Assembly (NCBI RefSeq): GCF_905475465.1
Contig: NC_062247.1
Coordinates: forward strand, 4,712,001 to 4,776,000
Direction of reading: 5' to 3'
DNA length: 64,000 bases
DNA from: Pieris napi
Lineage: Eukaryota; Arthropoda; Insecta; Lepidoptera; Pieridae
This document shows positions 56,250-64,000 of the stretch, piece after piece. The notes beneath the pieces were generated by a model, which had not been told where the DNA came from, ran no database searches, and was given only the letters and a program-made list of their open reading frames with translations. The translations under genes and the position numbers were made by a program. Within the stretch, counting starts at the first letter, position 1. Each line of letters begins with the position of its first letter.

Positions 56250-56700
56250 ATTAACTTAATACTTAAATAAACGTTTTTATTCCTTTGCTTTTTTGGACTT
56301 AATCTTAATAACCCTAACGTCCACTTCCTTCCATTCCTTTTATATACGATGTAAATTTTTCCTCCGTAGTATCTAAACTTAATCGCCAGATATGACAGTG
56401 CTTCTTTCTTTGAGTAGCCCGTATTTCTAATGATTCCACATTTCTTCCACGGAGTACCTCAGGATTTCTAACATTGAGTACCTTTTGCAAAACACTGGGA
56501 ATGTGAGTTGCTATTGTCGTAGTTTGGTTACTAACTCTCAAATAGCTAGCCACTTCGCTTACCAACGCCGGTTTCCTGGCCTCTGTTTATTGAGATGTGT
56601 GTGGGTAGCGGTCTTGCCACCCTTCTTTTTTGATATTTTTACAGCGTATGCTAACTTATCTTCTATTGGTTTTGTATTTATATAAACACTTGTATAATGC
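56250..56700 (-). other. Unassigned 83-codon frame, perhaps a LINE ORF1 piece
   Basis: The minus frame 56314-56565 (LVSEVASYLRVSNQ-like; ESLEIRATQRKKHCHIWRLS) is polar with an RRM-like hint. Another frame upstream gives KLAYAVKISKKKGGKT. It may be a broken LINE ORF1, but I cannot assign a family. Confidence 0.3.
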
Positions 56701-57480
56701 TTTCAAGGGCCAAATTAGGTTTTGGAAGGCACGGTGTTTGTTTAATGTAAGTTCTAAGATAGTTTTGAGATATTAACAGAAAATGACATTTCAATGCAAG
56801 TTTAAATATAGCTTCATTATGCTATTTTTAAAGTTTTAATTTAAAAAACCTGCCCTTTCGTAGCAAATTGTACATTCATATTCTGTGTTTTATCATCTAA
56901 TTAATTAGACTCGCTCCGCGGGATAATCCCAAACGTAATACTTTAAGAGCCTCTGTTTGTCGTGTCGTTTTCCTTGGGATTAACTCTCTATTGTGTATAA
57001 TGTTCCTAGAGTTAATGTCAAATCGCTTTATTGCTATGGATCCTATATATTAACACACATTGTTGTTTAAAGACGATCACGCCAAACTCATATTCAATAT
57101 CCTCTCACTCAAGGGCGTGGCTTAATAGAAACCGAGTTATACATAAGCCCAGAGGTTTTAGTAAACGTTTAGTAATAAGGACTAAACCTTTAATTTGAGA
57201 TTTATAGATACTTATGAAGCATAATTGAAAAAAGTAGAATTGCTCTTTCGCTTAGAAAAAATATAGCCGGGAAGACAACAATGAGAAAATGACTGGGTGA
57301 CTGCAAAAACAGCTTAAAAAGATCTCTAGTCTATCTGTCTACAGTATGATGTTTTATTTTTAAAGCACAACTAATAGTTCTTTCTCTCAAAGTCCTCTGA
57401 AAAGAGAAGCTTTGTCACCTCTGGAGTCAACTCTCTTCAGGTTGGTTATTTGTCAATAATCGTTTTTTAATTTAATTTAT
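56700..57480. other. Non-coding DNA
   Basis: Nothing recognised. Confidence 0.45.
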
Positions 57481-57482
57481 TG

Positions 57483-57757
57483 ACAGTGGCACTACACCTA
57501 TCTAAGGGCTGTGCTCCCGATTTCTGTATCTGTTTCATGATCATATGACAAACATATAGGCAAATAGGTGATCAAGTTCCTGTGCCTGACACACGCCGTC
57601 GACTTTTTGGGTCGTATCATGCCGGTTTTACTTGTTCTTTCAGCATTCGAGCGAATGTTAAAAGCGCACATAGACATAAAGTCTCTTGTCAGCCAGGTAT
57701 CGAACCTACTACCTCAGGGATGCGAGTTTCACGCTGAAACCAATAGGCAAACACTGT
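57483..57757 (-). mobile_element. tRNA-derived SINE, diverged
   Basis: Reverse complement of the same family: gacagtggcactacacctat at the 3' end, cacacgccgtcgactttttg, aaaagcgcacatagacataa, ggtatcgaacctactacctc (B-box) and gcgagtttcacgctgaaacc head. The cggtgaagg core is damaged. Confidence 0.75.
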
Positions 57758-57764
57758 TCATTTA

Positions 57765-59695
57765 ATAAAACTACGAATGTATTTACACATTCAGCTTGTC
57801 GCTAGTCTGTAATAAAATATTACCCAATCAAACATTTTATATACCTAACAAGAATATAATAAAAAGGATTTCTTCTAAAAAAAAATCCTTTGAAACTTTC
57901 GAATTGTCTCACTTGTTGTGATGCAGCAAATTCAGATTTACATTTGCATCCGGCGAAAATTGTCCGTAGTCGAGTAGTGCGACAGCCGGACGTTATTCCA
58001 GTAATTTATTTGTTGCTGTAACTTCAGTCCGATATAACTTTTGCTAATAAATTGTTTGAAACACGGGTCAACTCATGAGTTTTGCGAGAAACTTTCGCGA
58101 TATTGAAATTAATTATACATTTGGGCGAGCGCGGCTTTATTAATGGAGACTCGTAATTTTTAAAATTTAAGTTATCATCAGTATATAGCGGTTTAAGCAA
58201 CATAACGATTTAAACCACTATATACATAAAACTATTTTCATATTAAAATATTTTTTCGAATAACATTCATAAAAAAAACATCTGCTTTAATTCGATGCAT
58301 GTATACTGTCATACATGTGCATTCACACTCGATACAATTTAGTCTTTTGGGATTGGATTTTAACTAGGCCGTGCTTAGGCCGTCTGTAGTAAAGTACCAA
58401 TGAAATAATGTTAATATTACATACGATGATGAGGAGTCACAGGAACGAGGAACGAGGGCACCACCTAAATGATGGTCAAGGATTGTTGACAAAGCAAGAA
58501 ATTCCTATCGCTCATTGTCAGTTCCCCCCCCCTCACTTTCCACCTTACTTTCCTCACACGTTAACCTTGACCTTAATACTCAATCCAAAACGTTTCCTCT
58601 TCAGCTCAGCTTTGTCCTGAACACCAAAACATGATGATGTTTGTCTATTACCCTACGTTCCGTAATATAAATAGATCGTGTTTTACTATGGTTGGATCAT
58701 AACTAAGAGCTAACTATTTAAATCTATCATGATAAACTGTCCATACCTTACATATTTGATAGCTAGACAATGACAAAATTGTTTTGTGTTTCTTCGTGAT
58801 ATATATCACAATTTTTTTGGCGATTATGAAAAATATAACTTTATTTCCTTATATTCTTTGTCATTTAGACAGCCTATATTACGTAGTGTTTAGTTTTTTT
58901 TATCTGATAACAAGGGTCTTTGGTAGAAATACTTTCAGAAACTTCGTCAAACTCCTAAATATAGTTGTCAGCTGGCCGAGTTGGCTTAATAACCAATGGA
59001 AACAATTTTGTGTACGTCATGGTAACAGTTACCACTTCAGTCCAATCAAAAAGTTCACCTACCGTTTATTGGTGAGTTAATTTCCGTTTGCAAACTTTAC
59101 CGTCTTACTTCTACTTTTTTCCGTTTGAATCCTTGAATCGATCCTATACGCAGCGCGCCATCATATCAGAATGGCCGTGTCGTAGCAATGGCGCTGGTAT
59201 CAGCAGCTATTTGTAATTTAATTGTAATTTCATAGTCATTAGTATTAGCATCTTTTCCGTTGACGTGAATAAGTGAACTTGGTTACCTATATGAATAAAG
59301 TTATTTTGAGTTTGAATAATGTCGGAGAAATGGCGTTTGTGTCAGCTGTCATTGTCAATGTGACATCAAAGTCAAATTAGTTCACCGTTAATACTAGTCG
59401 TTTATTTGATTAATCAAAGTTGCTAGATCTATAAATTAACGACTATTAAATATTACTAAAAGTAATTTATCATTAAACCTAAAAACTTACAGAAAATCAA
59501 AATTAAAATAATCTTTGACACTCGTACATATGACTGCCGTTTGACTCTGTAGTCGATTTGGGTGCGGTCGTGGAACGAGAAAACGAAATGTCACGTAACT
59601 TGTTCATCACAAATTTGGGCTGCTATAAATACAGACACTGGTTGGTGCGAATTGAGCATTCGATCCCAGCGCAAGCCTATAAAATTCAATAACTT
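57765..59695. other. Non-coding DNA with dispersed repeat and a small hairpin
   Basis: gtatatagcggttta / taaaccactatatac form a hairpin at 58183-58225. 58430-58620 (aggaacgaggaacgagggca; ctatcgctcattgtcagttc) shares blocks with 59700-59935. No gene. A TATAAATA lies at 59624-59631. Confidence 0.45.
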
Positions 59696-59699
59696 ATAT

Positions 59700-59935
59700 G
59701 CAGGGCCTTTTAAGTAACTCTTCAGGTTCTCGTTGGTTGCTTATCAACAATCAGTCCCTGTCTCTACCTTCCTGTCGTTCGTTAGACGACAATATTGCTA
59801 TCGCTCAATATCAGTTCCTGCCTTTCACTTTCTGCCTTCATTTCTCCACGCGTAATCCTTGAGGACCTTCCTGCACCATTATTTATATGCTGCCCTCGTT
59901 CCTTGTTCCTGTGATTTCTTCTCTTTAATGCATTC
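59700..59935. repeat. Dispersed repeat, relative of 58430-58620
   Basis: ctatcgctcaatatcagttc, cacgcgtaatccttgaggac and tgccctcgttccttgttcct match parts of 58430-58620 in direct or reversed order, so both come from one family. Class unknown. Confidence 0.45.
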
Positions 59936-59939
59936 CCCT

Positions 59940-60925
59940 ATGTGACTCCTTCATATATGTTACGGTCGTGTACAGCGCGCAAAAAATCAGGGTAGTTTAG
60001 TTTTTTTTAACTTGCAATAATCGAAAAAATAAATACATAATATCCTGCACCAACTTTTTAATTGTTTATTATAAAATTAATATTGAGTTGGCGCCTAGTA
60101 GATAGTGCGGTGTCCCCATAGCTGCTTTGCTTGCTCAACAAATAAGTATCACATACAGCAAAGATATGCTGCCAACCTTAAAGGTGCACTGCACTGCTAG
60201 GGACAAAACTTTTTAGATACATTTACGTTTTCTATTTATCCATTTTTAATTATTATTACTATGTAGGTTAAGAATATTGTAAATACTCTTTCGTTCGTTA
60301 CTTTAATTGCCGTGTGTTATAAAAAGCTTATTGTTTATTCATTATTCTATTTCTAGTGTTTATATGTTTACACTATAAGTATTAATGTAATGTAATACAA
60401 ATCAATAAATCGGCTTAGCAAAATTTTCCATTCCAACACATTACATAATGCTAAAGATTAAACTCGGGCGACGGTTCACAAACTAATGCCTGAAAACACA
60501 GAATCCGCTTGAATGTATCTGTTACATAAAATTAGCAGATTAGGTATAATTTAAGAGCAGTTATAAGCCTTTATGCATATGCTTGCATATATTTGTTGTC
60601 TCTCTAACTGATCAGATGAACTAAGCCATAGATTTTTTAATCTGGATGAACCGCCATTTCCAAAGCTTCATGAATGGTCTTAGGAATTAAGAATTTTATC
60701 TAAAGAAAATAGTTCGTATTATATGAAACTGTAATATGTACTTCAGTAAAAACTAAATAACAGAGCAGTAGACAAATGGCGTATTTACGTATTCTTTTAA
60801 TCCTAGCCCATCGTTGCATATGGAAGACAAGATGAAAACTCAAAAGAGCATTTTAAACCATAATTTTTTTCGACGTGACATAATTTGATATACCATTTAT
60901 TAAATTATTTTGTATAGAACGGGGG
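59940..60925. other. AT-rich non-coding DNA
   Basis: Nothing recognised. Confidence 0.45.
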
Positions 60926-60929
60926 GCAT

Positions 60930-61045
60930 ACAAACAGGAGGGTCATGATGTTAAATGATACTACATATATAGACACTCTCAATTCGAGAGTGCTCGCGAG
61001 GGCGTCCTTTTAAGAATTGGTACGCTCTTTTTGATGTCTCTTGTA
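60930..61045 (-). mobile_element. LINE 3' UTR fragment, decayed
   Basis: Reverse complement of the common tail (acaaacaggagggtcatgat; ccttttaagaattggtacgc then tctttttgatg). Confidence 0.6.
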
Positions 61046-61049
61046 TAAA

Positions 61050-61645
61050 TTTGATTTATTAGACTTTGATATATATATATATTCTTTGATATATATACTC
61101 TATATTTCTCCGATAGTTGCACTGTTTTATTGAATGACAAACGGGCAAATTAATGTAACTATATCATAACTAAGTTCGGCGTTAGAGTACTGCAAAATTA
61201 TCATATTAAACTAAATTTGCGTATAATTTACGTTATTAACAATTGTATCAAATAGATGCTTTATTAAGTTATCTTGGAGTAAATTGTCGGCACACGTAAC
61301 GTAGGCAAGATCCTATTACGTGTGGGGTGTAGTTGGCGAACTGGCACTTTGCGCAATCCGGCATACGACTGCAATAAAATAAACACCGCCATCTAATGCG
61401 ATAATTTCAAACTCGTGTATTTGTCTCAGTTTGTATCTCTAATGAATACTTGGACTGCGCCGTCTTAATCTTTTTTGTATATTTTTAATAATAAATCACT
61501 GCGGTGACACCATAAACAAACAAAACTTAAGACAATGGTTTGGTTTGGTCAAAGCACCAAGTCATTGTTTAGAAGCGCGGCGTTCAAAATTAAACTAGCC
61601 ATGATGATCGCCAACCTTCGCAAGGAGATGGCACTATAAGAAAAA
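61050..61645. other. Non-coding DNA with TA-rich microsatellite
   Basis: Interrupted (TA)n at 61068-61100. An isolated cgccatcta lies near 61387. No gene. Confidence 0.45.
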
Positions 61646-61647
61646 AA

Positions 61648-62012
61648 GGGTGCGTGTACTTATATACGCGCGTAAGAAGTTATACTTCTTTGGCATTATT
61701 AAAAATAGTTTTTGATTACATGCAAATAATTAATTACAATTAAATAATTAAAGACTGGAAAAAGAGTCATTATAGTCAATAAAGTTCAGTTTACATTTGA
61801 AAAATTAAATAAATAAATATTTATTATTTTTCTCTTACATTAAGTGTAACATAAATTCTATTATTATTCGAATGTTGTTTTTAAATTATGTCCAATGCCG
61901 TAGCATCTTCCGTGGGCAACTTCATTCTGTTAATTTTGTGTCACGGTGCGCGCGCATCGTAACATTTCACTCTCATCGATTTTTCATAACGCGCCTAAAG
62001 AAGTATAACTTC
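61648..62012. mobile_element. MITE copy 2
   Basis: Same 365-bp repeat as 36043-36407, in the same direction, with only scattered base changes (for example gtatatac versus gtatgtac). Inner inverted ends are at 61676 and 62012. Confidence 0.75.
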
Positions 62013-62014
62013 AA

Positions 62015-64000
62015 AAAGAAGGTGACACCATACCCTAAAACGCGCTGACGAAGTTATTCCGGCCGCTCGGGATGTATACAACTTACCGACCTTAGCCACG
62101 GGGGCTTTCGGGCCAGTCAGTGGTTAGACGGATCCTTCCTTTAGCGTGGATGAACAATACAATATCGATCCCCCAGATATACATATAGCATTAATCGTTC
62201 ATAATACATGGAATATATGGACTTATTAAATTTCACAGAACAATCAAACTCTTGATTTAAAGAAGGAACAAGTTTTTGTTTTTACTTTAATTTATATTCT
62301 TTAGCTAATTCCCCGACTATATTGTCTTCGGAGGTATTAAGTAACTTATGTATAACTTAAGTAAATAGCATTTGTAACTAGGATGATTAAGCACAACTTA
62401 TTCTATGTAGTACTTAACCACCCTAGTTAAGCAAACAACTTTTTGTATAATATTTACAGCTAGAAAGATGTCGTTGAGTTTAGAAGGAACATAGGGTAGA
62501 AATGCCTTTTTAGATACTTCATATGGAATTCAATATTTCAGTCATCTTTGAAAAATGTAATAAATTTAAGAATATCCATTAAAAAACGCATTACTAAAAC
62601 ACCGAACGTATAAAATAAATGAATATATTACCAAAATACAAAATATCAAAAACGCTGAATTCAAACGAGCAATTACAAAGGCTAAACACAATTCTCTTTG
62701 ACAAACGATTGGCTATAATTGGATAGGTATTATCCAAATTGAGCTGATCCTAAATTGATAGAACGCAAATCATTTGCATAAGTGTGTTCAATTACTATTG
62801 ACTTATCACTAAAGATACACTAAATAGTTCTGAATTATGGTAATGAAGCGCAACTTCAGCTTGAATCTACATATGTTGTCTAATGAAGCTCCATTATGGT
62901 TTAATTTAGATAATGTCTACAGAGTGGAATATACTGTACGTGTCAATATATCAATGGAAATAATAGAAATTTTTTCTGTATTATTATTTGATTATTGGAC
63001 GTGTTTATTGCGCTTTTTTATTATTTAAATTAGTGAATACACGGCTTTAGGTATTAATGTATAGTCGTATTTGAGGAAGTTAATAATTGAAACGCTCTAT
63101 CGTTGAAGGACCCTCGCTTTAACGAATGCATATAAAGGATCAGAAATTTAAACATATGAGATAAAAATTAATACTAGGCTTAAAAATATTATAACATGTG
63201 TCATGTAGAACGTATCTAACATGTATCTAGACGATTATGGTAACGTTCTTTATATGAACAAATCTTTTAGATTGCTGAAGGTATATGGCTAACTGTAAAA
63301 AATCGATAGCTGACATTATTGTTTTGACATTTACTTGACAATTATCATGCCAGGGAGATAAAATTTTTCGACAGATGTCATTGCCATATAAATTCGTTTA
63401 GCGTTATTGGGTCATGCCTGTCGAAAAGTGATGTTGTCGCAAGCCCCAGCGCAGATCAAGCCTTCGCATCGAGTCAGTCCCAGTAAAAATTTATTTTTTT
63501 ATGAAAAATAGTTTCCGTGTCTAGGAAGCGCACTAATATCTGTTTATAACGTATTAATAAAGATAATAATTGAATCGATTTTACACACTATAAAACTTAT
63601 GATAAAGCGTGTACCTGTCCATGCAGATAAAAGTGGGCCATGCTTATAAATTTTCATGAAGAATATGGTAGATCCTCTGGTGATTAAATTATTTGTAATA
63701 ATTCAGAACATCGCGATACTAAATATCATAAAAAGAGACGTAAAATTAAACTTTGCGTATAATCCAAGCAATTTAAAGAGGCCATTAGAATTAGCTATGT
63801 AAAAGTTACATTTAATTTTACTAGGGGATAATGTTGAGCGCAGTTTAAAGCGTACATTTTGCAGTATTACTGCGGAATAGTGCAGATCCGCTACAAACAA
63901 TAAACATTAAGGGAATCTAGAGGATTTCTACAGAATTTTACACACAAGCTTTTGTTATTTACTGTGCAAATAAGTATATCTGTGCAAATAAATGTTTAAT
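62015..64000. other. AT-rich non-coding DNA to the window edge
   Basis: 62020-62150 is GC-richer (acgaagttattccggccgct; ccacgggggctttcgggcca) but has no frame I can assign. The rest shows nothing. Confidence 0.45.

Overview
The window looks like intergenic or intronic DNA from a moth or butterfly (Lepidoptera). It is AT-rich and packed with transposable elements of lepidopteran character: tRNA-derived SINEs with the conserved 'cggtgaaggaaaacatcgtg' core, Helitron-like repeats ending CTAGT, CR1/Jockey-type LINE 3' ends, a piggyBac remnant, a mariner remnant and several MITEs. I find no convincing host protein-coding gene. Every long reading frame belongs to a mobile element. Short exons cannot be excluded by eye.

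Layout. 2.2-6.5 kb: a complete RTE-type LINE (2247-6522) with a perfect 13-bp target-site duplication, an intact ORF1 and an intact endonuclease/reverse-transcriptase ORF2. 6.7-13.6 kb: Helitron-like, SINE, LINE 3'-end and foldback repeats. 14.2-15.5 kb: an internally deleted piggyBac element with a CTAA duplication. 15.7-17.7 kb: a 2-kb DNA transposon carrying a 1.37-kb near-perfect hairpin. 19-36 kb: LINE fragments, MITEs, a 5S rRNA pseudogene, a mariner transposase relic, a 5'-truncated Jockey LINE and a cluster of evenly spaced AGATGG motifs. 36.5-44.0 kb: a complete Ty3/Gypsy endogenous retrovirus of the insect errantivirus type, with identical 260-bp LTRs, gag, pol and an env-like gene. 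44-64 kb: more MITEs, SINEs, LINE relics and AT-rich DNA.

How the parts work together. In the LINE, ORF1 and ORF2 share one frame and are separated by a single UAA followed by CAAUUA, the same hexanucleotide context that drives stop-codon readthrough in tobamoviruses. ORF2 may therefore be made as a fusion. In the errantivirus, a tRNA-Ser primer-binding site, a purine tract, a gag-pol overlap in the -1 frame and an env ORF overlapping the end of pol give the usual retroviral plan. A strong splice donor in the leader lies on top of an AUG that is followed directly by UGA, and a candidate acceptor just before env has the right phase to use that same AUG for Env. Intact frames, identical LTRs and clean duplications mark the LINE and the errantivirus as recent and possibly still active. 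Most other repeats are old and fragmentary.
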